Source of the DNA: an uncultured Bacteroides sp.
GTDB taxonomy: Bacteria > Bacteroidota > Bacteroidia > Bacteroidales > Bacteroidaceae
Assembly: GCF_947632445.1 (NCBI RefSeq)
Contig: NZ_CANRPM010000005.1
Location: 22,672 to 86,671, forward strand
Length of the DNA stretch: 64,000 bases
Direction of reading: 5' to 3'
Part shown: piece by piece, positions 46,631 through 55,668 of the stretch
Layout of the letters: each line of letters begins with the position of its first letter
How positions within the stretch are numbered: position 1 is the stretch's first letter
The notes under the pieces: generated by a model
What the model saw: only the letters and a program-made list of their open reading frames with translations
The model's database searches: none
Told to the model about the DNA's origin: nothing
Program-made: the position numbers and the translations under genes

Positions 46631-48109
46631 TTATTTCTTCTTCCAAAGCCGCGTCATGTCTTCCAGCGTCTTGCCTTTGGTTTCGGGTACGAGCTTCCAC
46701 ACGAAAACAGCGGCCACCACACAGATAATGCCATAGAGGGCATAAGCAAACATGTGGCCGAACTTGTCGCCCATCTCACCCAACTGCATGTTATACATCG
46801 GAACGAAAGTAGACGATACAATGAAATTGAATATCCATTGGAAGGCAACGGCCACAGCGACGGCTGCACCCCGGATGGTATTGGGAAATATCTCCGCTAT
46901 CAACACCCAGCAAATGGGCCCCCAGCTGAACATGAACGACGCACTGTAGACCATGATACTCACTACGGACACTAAAGCGGGAAGACCCGTCACCACATTA
47001 CACAGCGCCACACCGAAAGCTCCGACGGCCATACCTATCGAGCCTGAAATGAGCAATGGCTTACGTCCCCACCGCTCCACCGTGAATACAGCAAGCAGCG
47101 TAAAGAGAATATTGATGACACCCATGATGACGGTCTGCACCATCGGATTGCCCATGCCCATGCTCTCGAAGATACGCGGAGCGAAATAAAGGACGGCATT
47201 GATACCGACCGCCTGCTGGAACACACTCAGCATGATGCCTATGAAAATGACTAACCAACCGTAGGTAAAGAGACGTTCGGTCTTTTCGTGCGCCGTAGAT
47301 TTGATGTCGGCCAAGATAGCCCGTGCCTGTGAAGCACCATTGATACGGCCTAAAACGGCCAATGCTTTGTCGTCGCGTCCGCAGAGAGCCAAGTAACGTG
47401 GTGTTTCGGGCACAAGCAGCACCAACAAGGTGAACAGTCCGGCCGGTACGGCCTCGCTGACGAACATCAGTCTCCAGCCCGTCTCGATGGTCCAGGCGGC
47501 TGCATCGGGGTTCAGTATTTGGTTCACGCCTTCCACCGCACGGACGACGGGGTTGATGTTATCGCCCAAGATAAGGAAGTTGACGAAATAAACCACAAGC
47601 TGGCCGAAGATGATAGCGAATTGATTCCACGACACCAGTGTACCGCGAATATTGCTCGGTGCAATTTCAGCAATGTACATAGGGCAGATGGCCGACGCCA
47701 GACCGACTCCCACACCGCCCAGTACGCGGTAGAAATTGAAGGCAAGGAGCAGCGAATAGCTCGGCTCGCCGTAGTTGAAGAACAGGAATTCGGGATAATA
47801 GGAACCCAATGCTGAAAGAAAGAACAGGACACCAGCCAAGAAGAGCGACTTCTTGCGTCCCAGGAGAGAGGCACAAAGTCCCGAAATAGCACTTCCGATG
47901 ATACAGCCGAGAAGTGCACTCGACGACGTGATGCCATGCCATGTGTCGGTATAAATAAAATCCGGTGCCCCCATAAAGAAGGCCTGAAAGCCTTTCTCTG
48001 CCCCCGAAATAACAGCGGTGTCGTACCCGAAGAGCAACCCTCCCAGTACGGCCACCAGCACAATGGAAAAGAGATAGATCTTGCTACCGCTTTCTGTTTG
48101 TTTTATCAT
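46631..48109 (-). CDS. xylE: D-xylose:proton symporter, MFS sugar porter
   Basis: 492 aa from ATG 48109 (MIKQTESGSKIYLFSIVLVA). A longer frame to 48172 adds an unlikely leader. Twelve membrane helices and sugar-porter motifs are visible: GGLLFGYDTAVISG, LVPETPRYLAL and VPETKGKTLEDMTRLW. It should import D-xylose with protons. It lies between xylA and the xylosidase gene. Confidence 0.92.
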   Translation of the reverse strand: MIKQTESGSKIYLFSIVLVAVLGGLLFGYDTAVISGAEKGFQAFFMGAPDFIYTDTWHGITSSSALLGCIIGSAISGLCASLLGRKKSLFLAGVLFFLSALGSYYPEFLFFNYGEPSYSLLLAFNFYRVLGGVGVGLASAICPMYIAEIAPSNIRGTLVSWNQFAIIFGQLVVYFVNFLILGDNINPVVRAVEGVNQILNPDAAAWTIETGWRLMFVSEAVPAGLFTLLVLLVPETPRYLALCGRDDKALAVLGRINGASQARAILADIKSTAHEKTERLFTYGWLVIFIGIMLSVFQQAVGINAVLYFAPRIFESMGMGNPMVQTVIMGVINILFTLLAVFTVERWGRKPLLISGSIGMAVGAFGVALCNVVTGLPALVSVVSIMVYSASFMFSWGPICWVLIAEIFPNTIRGAAVAVAVAFQWIFNFIVSSTFVPMYNMQLGEMGDKFGHMFAYALYGIICVVAAVFVWKLVPETKGKTLEDMTRLWKKK

Positions 48110-48128
48110 GATAATAGAATATATTAAG

Positions 48129-48222
48129 AATGAAGAATGAAGAATCGGCCTGCGACGAAGGAGCATATACATCGGCCTTACGTATGGCTGAACTCTTCAT
48201 TCTAAGTTATTCATTCTTCATT
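48129..48222. promoter_or_regulatory. intercistronic inverted repeat between xylA and xylE
   Basis: AATGAAGAATGA (48129-48140) and TCATTCTTCATT (48211-48222) pair perfectly over 12 bp across the xylA-xylE gap. A long loop contains a second pair of GGCC motifs. It could tune expression within the operon. Confidence 0.4.
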
Positions 48223-48226
48223 ATTA

Positions 48227-49543
48227 TTAAGCGTACATATTCACAATAGCCTCATACAATTCCTGCTTGCCACTGATTTGCTTCGGCTCGCCATTCTGCT
48301 TGGCATAAGCTACGATGTCTTCCAACGCCAGCTTGCCGTCTTCGAAGTCTTTGCCAAGGCCGCTGTCGAAGGAAGCGTAGCGCTGGGCCAGCATCTGCTT
48401 GTAGGGCGACTCTTCGAGCAACTTGGCAGCACTCTCCAGTGCACGGGCCATAGCATCCATGCCGGCGATATGGGCAATGAAAATATCCTCCAGATCGGTG
48501 GAGTTGCGGCGCGTCTTGGCATCGAAGTTCGTACCGCCGTCCTTGAAACCGCCACCGCGAATAATCTGCATCATGGCCTGGATGAGTTCGAAATTGTCAA
48601 TGGGGAACTGGTCGGTATCCCAGCCGTTCTGATAGTCACCGCGATTGGCATCAATGGAACCCAGCATACCGTTGTCTACGGCTACAGCCAGTTCGTGCTC
48701 AAAGGTGTGTCCGGCCAGAGTGGCGTGGTTTACCTCGATGTTCACCTTGAAGTCCTTGTCCAGCCCATGTGCCTTCAAAAAACCAATGACGGTCTCCGTG
48801 TCCACGTCATACTGGTGCTTGGTGGGTTCCATAGGCTTCGGCTCTACGAGGAAGGTGCCTTTGAAACCACGGGCACGGGCATAGTCGCGGGCCATGCGCA
48901 GCATCGTAGCCAAGTGTTCCTTCTCTCGCTTCTGGTCGGTGTTGAGCAAACTCATGTAGCCCTCGCGGCCACCCCAGAAGACGTAATTCGAGCCGCCCAG
49001 TTCGATGGTAGCGTCGATGGCGTTCTTGATTTGTACGGCAGCGCGGGCCACAACGTCGAAGTCGGGGTTCGTAGCGGCACCATTCATGTAGCGTTTGTGA
49101 CCGAAGACGTTCGCCGTTCCCCACAATAGTTTGATACCCGTCTCCTGCTGCTTCTGCTTCAGGTAGGCCACGATTTCTTTCAGGTTGGCCTCGTATTCCT
49201 CAATGGTGTCAGCCTCAGTGCAGAGGTCTACGTCGTGGAAGCAGTAGTATTCGATGCCCATCTTTTGCATGAACTCAAAGCCCGCGTCTGCCTTGTGCTT
49301 GGCAGCCTCCACGAGATTGGCCGAATCGTTCCACGGGAAAGTCTTTGTGCTGCCACCAAACTGGTCGCCGCCCTCGGCACACAGCGTATGCCACCAGGCC
49401 ATGGAGAACTTCAGCCATTCACTCATCTTCTTACCCATGATCATCTTATCGGCGTCGTAATAGTGGAACGCCATGGGATTCTTACTTTCTTTCCCTTCAA
49501 ACTTAATCTTTCCTATGCCAGGAAAATAATCTTTTGTTGCCAT
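48227..49543 (-). CDS. xylA: xylose isomerase
   Basis: 438 aa, group II length. [30 protein letters not shown] (active-site His and Asp), [16 protein letters not shown] and [16 protein letters not shown] (metal ligands) are conserved. It converts D-xylose to D-xylulose with Mg2+ or Mn2+ in the cytoplasm. It follows xylB by 67 bp. Confidence 0.97.
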   Translation of the reverse strand: MATKDYFPGIGKIKFEGKESKNPMAFHYYDADKMIMGKKMSEWLKFSMAWWHTLCAEGGDQFGGSTKTFPWNDSANLVEAAKHKADAGFEFMQKMGIEYYCFHDVDLCTEADTIEEYEANLKEIVAYLKQKQQETGIKLLWGTANVFGHKRYMNGAATNPDFDVVARAAVQIKNAIDATIELGGSNYVFWGGREGYMSLLNTDQKREKEHLATMLRMARDYARARGFKGTFLVEPKPMEPTKHQYDVDTETVIGFLKAHGLDKDFKVNIEVNHATLAGHTFEHELAVAVDNGMLGSIDANRGDYQNGWDTDQFPIDNFELIQAMMQIIRGGGFKDGGTNFDAKTRRNSTDLEDIFIAHIAGMDAMARALESAAKLLEESPYKQMLAQRYASFDSGLGKDFEDGKLALEDIVAYAKQNGEPKQISGKQELYEAIVNMYA

Positions 49544-49610
49544 ATCTTTTCGATGTTTTATGAGGCCAGGCCTCGGTTTTTATGATTGTTATTTATTTCT
49601 TTATTCCAGG

Positions 49611-51095
49611 TTAAATCAGTTTTTCCAACAACTGTTTCCAGCGGGCATAAGCTTCAAGATACTCCTCGCGTTTGGTAACGTCCGGTTCAATGACAGCCAA
49701 ACGCTCCAGCGTGGCGAAAGCTTCTACATGGTCACGGTAGATACCTGCGCCGATACCTGCTCCCTTGGCGGCACCTACGGAGCCGTCCGTGTCGTAAAGC
49801 TCGATAGTGGCGCCCGTCACGCCGGCCAACGTGTCGCGGAAGACGGGACTAAGGAACATGTTGGCACGTCCGGCGTGTATTTTCTGCACGGGAATGCCTA
49901 TCTGTTCCATGATGTCGATGCCATACTTGAATGCAAAGACAATACCCTCCTGCGCGGCACGGGCCACATGGCGGCGGTCATGCAAGTTGAAGTTCAAGCC
50001 GCAGATAGAGCAGTTCATCTCATGGTTCTCCAGCATGCGTTCGGCACCATTGCCGAAAGGCAGGATATTGACTCCTCCACTGCCGATGGAAACCTGAGCA
50101 GCCAAGTCGTTTAGTTCTGCATAAGAGATGCCTTCGGGAGCTACGTTGCGCTTCACCCACGAATTGAGGATGCCCGTCCCATTGATACAGAGGAGTACGC
50201 CCAAGCGGGTCTGGTCGGCCGTATGGTTGACGTGCGCAAAAGTGTTGACACGACTGCATGGGTCGTAGTTCACCTCGCCGTTCACGCCATAGACCACGCC
50301 GCTCGTGCCTGCCGTCGAAGCTATCTCGCCGGGATTGAATACATTGAGCGAGAGGGCGTTGTTGGGTTGATCGCCAGCACGGTAGGTGACGGGGGTACCC
50401 TCGTTCAGTCCCAGTTCGCAAGCCACGTCGGCTCTTACTCGTCCCTGTTCAGCGAAGGTGGGACGAACATCGGCTATCAGCGAGGGGGCGAAGCCGTAGT
50501 AGTCCATCAGGAAATCGGCCACACAACCGCGACGGAAGTCCCAAAACATGCCTTCGGACAGGCCGGAGACGGTAGTGCACACTTCACCTGTCAGACGCAT
50601 AGCGATGTAATCGCCGGGGAGCATTACCTTATATATATGTTCATATACTTGCGGCTCGTTCTCCTTGACCCATGCCAGCTTAGCGGCGGTAAAGTTGCCC
50701 GGCGAGTTAAGCAAGTGCATCAGGCATCGTTCCCGCCCCAAGGTCTCGAAGGCCCGCTGTCCGTAAGACACAGCACGCGAATCACACCAGATGATGGCCG
50801 GCCGTAGCACCCGTTGTTCACGGTCTACACATACCAGCCCGTGCATCTGGTAGGAGATGCCTATGGCCTTGATATCCCTTCCATCGGCACCGGACTCGTA
50901 CAACACAGCCTGTGTGGCTAACTTCAAGTTCGTCCACCAGCTTTCAGGATCTTGCTCGGCCCATCCCTGTCTGACAGCCAGGATGGGAGCTTCCGTCTTC
51001 GGATAGAAGGCCGAAGCCACACACTTACCGCTCTCAACATCCACCAGGCTCGCCTTGACGGAGGAGCTTCCTATGTCATAACCCAATAAATACAT
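49611..51095 (-). CDS. xylB: xylulokinase
   Basis: 494 aa FGGY kinase. YLLGYDIGSSSVKASLVD opens the N-terminal domain, and YQMHGLVCVD and TYRAGDQPNNALSLN (catalytic Asp region) follow. It phosphorylates D-xylulose to D-xylulose 5-phosphate. It starts 6 bp after the stop of the Nudix regulator gene. Confidence 0.95.
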   Translation of the reverse strand: MYLLGYDIGSSSVKASLVDVESGKCVASAFYPKTEAPILAVRQGWAEQDPESWWTNLKLATQAVLYESGADGRDIKAIGISYQMHGLVCVDREQRVLRPAIIWCDSRAVSYGQRAFETLGRERCLMHLLNSPGNFTAAKLAWVKENEPQVYEHIYKVMLPGDYIAMRLTGEVCTTVSGLSEGMFWDFRRGCVADFLMDYYGFAPSLIADVRPTFAEQGRVRADVACELGLNEGTPVTYRAGDQPNNALSLNVFNPGEIASTAGTSGVVYGVNGEVNYDPCSRVNTFAHVNHTADQTRLGVLLCINGTGILNSWVKRNVAPEGISYAELNDLAAQVSIGSGGVNILPFGNGAERMLENHEMNCSICGLNFNLHDRRHVARAAQEGIVFAFKYGIDIMEQIGIPVQKIHAGRANMFLSPVFRDTLAGVTGATIELYDTDGSVGAAKGAGIGAGIYRDHVEAFATLERLAVIEPDVTKREEYLEAYARWKQLLEKLI

Positions 51096-51101
51096 AATCG
51101 T

Positions 51102-51833
51102 TTATCTTCTTTTATTATAGATTTTCTTATCAAACCGGTAATAGCGTGCCGCACGATGAGCCACGCCCTGTTGCCTTTCTTCCAACGGAACCACGTAGTC
51201 CATCATCGCTATCTTTTTATGGAAGTTTCGCACGTCGATGGTCTTGTTGTATATCAGTTCATAAAGACGACGCAGTTGCAGGGCTGTAAACTTACGAGGC
51301 AACAGATCGAACAACATCGAGGGATTGAGTTCGACGTATTGACGAATGAAAATCAGTGCCTCGCGGATAATCTGGTTGTGGTCGAAAGCCAAATCCTTTA
51401 CCTCCGGCAAAGCTACCCAACAGGCCTGATAGTCGTCCAAATTCTTACTGAGAGCACGGTCTATCTTCACTACCGACAAATAAGCAATGGTCACGATGCG
51501 ATCTACCTTCGACTGGATGGCTCGCTCCAGCCAGTGAACGTCTTTCGGGTTTTTCGTGCGATCCTTGGAACCGAAAGTCTTAAACTGCGTCAGGTTCACC
51601 GATTTCAGTCCCGTCAATTCGTTCAGCACACGTTTGGCAGCTTCGTCCAAGTCCTCATCCTGATAAATCAAGCTTCCGGGCAGTTTCATGTCGTGAAAGA
51701 GTTCACCGCTCTCCTCTCCCACCCGCTTCACAAGCAACACCTTCAGTTGCTTTCCATCGAAACCGAAAACAACGCAGTCCACCGAGATATGATTGTTAGC
51801 AAGGGGCATTGTATGTTCCATAACGTTCATCAC
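51102..51833 (-). CDS. xylR: Nudix-fold transcriptional regulator of xylose use
   Basis: 243 aa, a paralogue of araR. A Nudix domain (about 15-165) is followed by a winged helix (about 170-235, ALQLRRLYELIYNKTIDVRN). The Nudix box is degenerate: the first glycine is S54 and REuxEE is RVLNEL (68-73), so it should bind ligand without hydrolysis. First gene of the xylose operon, so it probably represses itself. Start MMNVMEHTMPL is chosen because a promoter box lies 19 bp upstream. An alternative start at the second Met differs by one residue. Confidence 0.85.
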   Translation of the reverse strand: MMNVMEHTMPLANNHISVDCVVFGFDGKQLKVLLVKRVGEESGELFHDMKLPGSLIYQDEDLDEAAKRVLNELTGLKSVNLTQFKTFGSKDRTKNPKDVHWLERAIQSKVDRIVTIAYLSVVKIDRALSKNLDDYQACWVALPEVKDLAFDHNQIIREALIFIRQYVELNPSMLFDLLPRKFTALQLRRLYELIYNKTIDVRNFHKKIAMMDYVVPLEERQQGVAHRAARYYRFDKKIYNKRR

Positions 51834-51851
51834 TTTTTCCGTTTAGCGATG

Positions 51852-51904
51852 CAAATATATACATGTTTATAAAAACGCGGAAATCATAAAACATGTTTTT
51901 AAGC
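51852..51904 (-). promoter_or_regulatory. xylose operon promoter with candidate XylR operator
   Basis: On the minus strand TATATTTG (51852-51859) is an exact -7 box, with TTTC 20 bp upstream as a near -33 box. ACATGTTTAT (51861-51870) and ATAAAACATGT (51885-51895) form an imperfect inverted repeat across the promoter, a plausible repressor site. Confidence 0.5.
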
Positions 51905-52177
51905 ATATCGTAAATCACTATTTCACAAATGAATACATATCATATATCGTACAATATAAAAAAATAAATCTTATCATACAGAATACAATATGTATAGAAG
52001 TAGGAAATGATAGTCGTAGGCCACAACATCCGCATCAAGGCGCAATGTGTCCGTTATCAAGGTTTTCGGTGAGGAAAAGATGTAGTCAGAAAGAACATCT
52101 TATTGTATTCCAAAGAAGAAAACGCTCCCGATTACTCAAAAAGAACGATTTTGTGTGGCGGTTAGCAGAAAAAGGCC
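51905..52177. other. intergenic region between divergent xylR and fabD
   Basis: AT-rich DNA without a credible ORF. I see no RNA gene or strong hairpin. Confidence 0.4.
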
Positions 52178-52185
52178 TACCTTTG
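52178..52185 (+). promoter_or_regulatory. -7 box of fabD
   Basis: TACCTTTG is an exact TAnnTTTG, 53 bp before the fabD start. A TTTG lies at 52150-52153, a little too far for an ideal -33 element. Confidence 0.5.
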
Positions 52186-52238
52186 CAGCGCTTTTTAGAA
52201 ACAAAAGCTTATTTTTTACAAACCAAATTATTAGAAAG

Positions 52239-53126
52239 ATGAAAGCATTTGTATTTCCGGGCCAAGGCGCCCAGTTCGTAGGAATGGGCAAAGACTTGTA
52301 CGAGAATTCGACACTGGCCAAAGATTTGTTTGAAAAAGCTAATGATATCCTCGGATATCGCATTACTGATATTATATTTAACGGTACGGACGAGGATCTC
52401 CGTCAGACCAAGGTGACACAACCTGCCGTATTTCTCCACTCTGTTATTTCCGCCCTCCACATGGGCGACGACTTCAAGCCTGAAATGACTTCAGGACACT
52501 CTCTCGGCGAATTCTCTGCTTTGGTTGCGGCCGGTGCCCTGAGCTTCGAAGACGGTCTGAAACTGGTGTATGCACGTGCCATGGCCATGCAGAAAGCCTG
52601 CGAGGCACAACCCTCCACGATGGCTGCCATCATCGCCCTTCCAGACGAAAAGGTTGAGGAAATCTGCGAACAGGTAAGCAAGGAAGGTGAAGTCTGCGTA
52701 GCTGCCAACTTCAACTGCCCGGGACAGGTTGTTATCTCCGGCTCCATCGAAGGCATCAACAAGGCCTGTGAGCTGATGAAGGCTGCCGGTGCCAAACGTG
52801 CTTTGCCCCTGAAAGTGGGTGGTGCTTTCCACTCTCCGCTGATGAATCCCGCCAAAGTGGAACTGGAAGCAGCTATCAACGCCACCAACTTCCATACTCC
52901 GAAGTGCCCCGTTTACCAAAACGTAGACGCCCTGCCCCACACCGATCCGGTAGAAATCAAGAAGAATCTCATGGCCCAACTTACAGCTTCTGTACGCTGG
53001 ACACAGTCTGTCAAGAACATGATTGCTGACGGTGCGACTGATTTCACTGAATGCGGACCCGGTTCTGTATTGCAGGGCCTGATCAAGAAGATTGACAGCA
53101 CAGTCAATGCACACGGAATCGTATAA
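52239..53126 (+). CDS. fabD: malonyl-CoA:ACP transacylase
   Basis: 295 aa from ATG 52239 (MKAFVFPGQGAQFVGMGKDL). The nucleophile S88 lies in SGHSLGEFSAL and the histidine in GGAFHSPLMNP. It loads malonyl groups onto acyl carrier protein for fatty acid synthesis. It stands alone, with no other fab genes beside it. Confidence 0.96.
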   Translation: MKAFVFPGQGAQFVGMGKDLYENSTLAKDLFEKANDILGYRITDIIFNGTDEDLRQTKVTQPAVFLHSVISALHMGDDFKPEMTSGHSLGEFSALVAAGALSFEDGLKLVYARAMAMQKACEAQPSTMAAIIALPDEKVEEICEQVSKEGEVCVAANFNCPGQVVISGSIEGINKACELMKAAGAKRALPLKVGGAFHSPLMNPAKVELEAAINATNFHTPKCPVYQNVDALPHTDPVEIKKNLMAQLTASVRWTQSVKNMIADGATDFTECGPGSVLQGLIKKIDSTVNAHGIV

Positions 53127-53468
53127 TCCAAACTCTATACTATCTCAATCAAGAATATAAAGGATAAAATTAAAATCCCAGGTTATAAGCTCAGAAATAA
53201 ATCACAGCAGGTTGCCACGACGTTCGCCCCAAATACTTTCTACATACTAATAAGGAGCTATGGTCCTGCCAATTAGAGTCTATAAATTCAATTAAAAAAC
53301 CGATGAACGACAGTACATAAGCGAAATGAAAGGCATCTCTAACCCTTTCTATTAAACCAGTAGCCGCTCCCATACCCCGATTACAGCCGTCGATACCTTG
53401 ATTACAGAATGAGGGACAATAATTAATTTTTTAGCTACGAATACCTAATCTATATGGATATTTTCCAC
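53127..53468. other. intergenic stretch without recognisable gene
   Basis: AT-rich sequence between fabD and the DUF362 gene. Short frames on either strand lack family features. Nothing else seen. Confidence 0.4.
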
Positions 53469-53476
53469 TAAATTTG
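53469..53476 (+). promoter_or_regulatory. -7 box of the DUF362 gene
   Basis: TAAATTTG matches TAnnTTTG, 32 bp before the start codon. Confidence 0.4.
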
Positions 53477-53508
53477 CCACAGATGTAATCAAAAATAGGT
53501 AATACGAC

Positions 53509-54627
53509 ATGGAACAAGCAAAAGTTTACTTCACAGACCTGCGCACTTCGCCCACCTCCAACCTGCTCGACAAGATGGAACGTCTGGTGAAGAAGGCAGG
53601 CATCACCCAGTTGCCACTGAAGAACAGCTTCGTGGCCATCAAGATACACTTCGGCGAACCAGGCAACCTGGCTTACATTCGTCCTAACTACGCTGCACGC
53701 ATGGCCAACCTGCTGCGCAGTTACGGTGCCAAACCATTCCTGACCGACTGTAACACGCTCTATTCCGGCCGGCGTGCTAACGCCGTAGATCACTTGGAAA
53801 GTGCGATGGAGAACGGCTTTAACCCCATTTCTGCCCAATGTCAAGTCATCATCGCCGACGGATTGAAGGGCACCGATTTCCGCGAGATACCCATCGACGG
53901 ACAATACTGCAAGGCACCCAAGATAGGAACGGCCATCGCCGACGCGGCCATCGTCATCAGCATGACTCACTTCAAGGGCCACGAACAGACGGGCTTCGGT
54001 GGTACACTGAAGAACTTGGGCATGGGATCCGCTGCCGTCCCCGGCAAACTGGAGCTACACGCCTCCGCCCAACCGAAGATTGACACGGACAACTGCATCG
54101 GCTGTAATATCTGTGTGAAGCATTGCGCCCATGATGCCGTTCACCTGAACACTGCCCGTAAGGCTGAGATAAACTACACAAAGTGCGTAGGCTGCGGACA
54201 GTGCGTCGCCCTATGCCAGCACGAAGGTGCTGTTGTAGGTAATTGGGACACATCGGAGAACTTGAACTACAAGATTGCCGAATACACCAAGGCCGTTCTG
54301 AAGGACAAGCCCAACTTCCACGTCAGCTTTGTGATGAACGTGTCACCTGAGTGCGACTGTTGGAACCACAATGATGCCGCCATCATCCCTGACTTGGGCA
54401 TTCTGGCCTCAACTGACCCCGTTGCCCTCGACCAAGCCTGTGCCGACTTGGTGAACCAAACACCAGTGCTTCACAGCAACAATGTGTTAGGCAATAAGCA
54501 TGAACACAACGATCTCTGCGGCTACGACAAGTTCCACCTCATCCATCCCAACACCAACTGGCAGGCCGGACTGGAACATGCCGAAGCCATCGGAATCGGT
54601 ACCCGCAATTATGAACTGATTGTATAA
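53509..54627 (+). CDS. DUF362 domain protein with two 4Fe-4S clusters
   Basis: 372 aa, cytoplasmic. A DUF362 domain (AIKIHFGEPGNLAYIRPNY, then SMTHFKGHEQTGFGGTLKN) is followed by a ferredoxin-like insert with CIGCNICVKHC and CVGCGQCVALC near residues 197-234. DUF362 then resumes to the C-terminus. The two Cys sets should bind two [4Fe-4S] clusters. The redox partner is unknown. It is followed 25 bp later by an ECF S component gene. Confidence 0.9.
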   Translation: MEQAKVYFTDLRTSPTSNLLDKMERLVKKAGITQLPLKNSFVAIKIHFGEPGNLAYIRPNYAARMANLLRSYGAKPFLTDCNTLYSGRRANAVDHLESAMENGFNPISAQCQVIIADGLKGTDFREIPIDGQYCKAPKIGTAIADAAIVISMTHFKGHEQTGFGGTLKNLGMGSAAVPGKLELHASAQPKIDTDNCIGCNICVKHCAHDAVHLNTARKAEINYTKCVGCGQCVALCQHEGAVVGNWDTSENLNYKIAEYTKAVLKDKPNFHVSFVMNVSPECDCWNHNDAAIIPDLGILASTDPVALDQACADLVNQTPVLHSNNVLGNKHEHNDLCGYDKFHLIHPNTNWQAGLEHAEAIGIGTRNYELIV

Positions 54628-54652
54628 CCCATAAAAATACAAAACTATAATT

Positions 54653-55165
54653 ATGAATACATCTGCCAAACTTTATTCTCTTTCGTTCACTAACGTAAAG
54701 ACTTATTTGTTTACCCTGCTCTTCGTAGCAGGCAATATCATTTTGCCACAGCTTTGTCATCTCATGCCGCTGGGAGGACTCACGCTGCTGCCCATTTATT
54801 TCTTCACACTCGTGGCCGCCTATAAATTCGGCCTGCGCGTAGGACTGCTGACAGCCATCCTGTCACCGGTGATCAACCACCTGCTCTTTGCCATGCCTGC
54901 CGCCGCCGTCCTGCCCGCCATACTCATCAAGTCTACCCTGCTGGCTGTGATCGCCTCGGCGGTAGCCCGTCGAGCAAAAGACAAGGTGTTGTTCGGAGGC
55001 CTGCTTGCTACCGTACTGGCCTACCAAGTTATCGGCACTGGCTTCGAGTGGCTACTCTGCGGCAACTTCCACATGGCAGCACAAGATTTCCGCATCGGCG
55101 TGCCGGGCATGTTACTCCAATGGCTGGGCGGCTATAAAGTGCTCCAAGCTATGGCTCGTAAGTAA
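54653..55165 (+). CDS. ECF transporter S component
   Basis: 170 aa with five to six membrane helices. LGGLTLLPIYFFTLVAAYKF and LLTAILSPVINHLLFAMP match the S-component style. It would bind a vitamin or metal-like substrate and use a shared energising module, not present here. The place after the Fe-S DUF362 gene is common in Bacteroides. The substrate is unknown. Confidence 0.75.
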   Translation: MNTSAKLYSLSFTNVKTYLFTLLFVAGNIILPQLCHLMPLGGLTLLPIYFFTLVAAYKFGLRVGLLTAILSPVINHLLFAMPAAAVLPAILIKSTLLAVIASAVARRAKDKVLFGGLLATVLAYQVIGTGFEWLLCGNFHMAAQDFRIGVPGMLLQWLGGYKVLQAMARK

Positions 55166-55192
55166 AGAGTCCGAAAAACTCTCTCCTTCTGA

Positions 55193-55260
55193 AACGCTCC
55201 CCTTCCGCACCGCAGGCTGCCTACAAAAGCGCTGCTTTACGAACAGGAAAGGGGAGCGTT
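55193..55260 (+). terminator. strong hairpin after the ECF S gene
   Basis: AACGCTCCCCTT (55193-55204) and AAGGGGAGCGTT (55249-55260) form a perfect 12-bp stem with a 44-nt loop, 27 bp after the stop codon. There is no T tract. Confidence 0.55.
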
Positions 55261-55380
55261 CCGTTTGCCAAAAGTATCAATTACCCATCCCGAATCCTCG
55301 GAAATCCTACTGAATGCGTTTTTCTGCTCAACTTTCTTTCTTCTTTTGAGAAAATCACTAACTTCGTACCCGATAAAAAT

Positions 55381-55611
55381 ATGTTTATGGGAGCGACTGC
55401 CAACAACTACTTCACCTATAAATACCCGGCAAACTTCACCTTGAACGGAGACTTCATCGAGAATTTCGCCCATCTGAGTGCCATGTCGACCCTGCTGACA
55501 CTCAAATACAAGATGAACATTGTCAGCATCGTCCTGCGATCTTCATACATGGAGCTAAGAAACGGCAAAGGAGGCCAGCACCCACCTGTTGAAGGAAAAA
55601 GGAAGCTTTAG
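55381..55611 (+). CDS. short ORF of doubtful status
   Basis: 76 codons (MFMGATANNYFTYKYPANFT). No family recognised and no strong ribosome-binding site. It may be a small protein or a decayed fragment. Listed because it fills the gap ahead of the GH13 gene. Confidence 0.25.
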   Translation: MFMGATANNYFTYKYPANFTLNGDFIENFAHLSAMSTLLTLKYKMNIVSIVLRSSYMELRNGKGGQHPPVEGKRKL

Positions 55612-55668
55612 AAGACGGAAGAGAAATAATAACCCGATTAACAACCTATCAGTAATAACATAAGAATC

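Noticed and set aside
48278..49129. 283-codon open frame on the plus strand
   Set aside because: Antisense to xylA; no family features.
52491..53114. 207-codon minus-strand frame
   Set aside because: Antisense to fabD.
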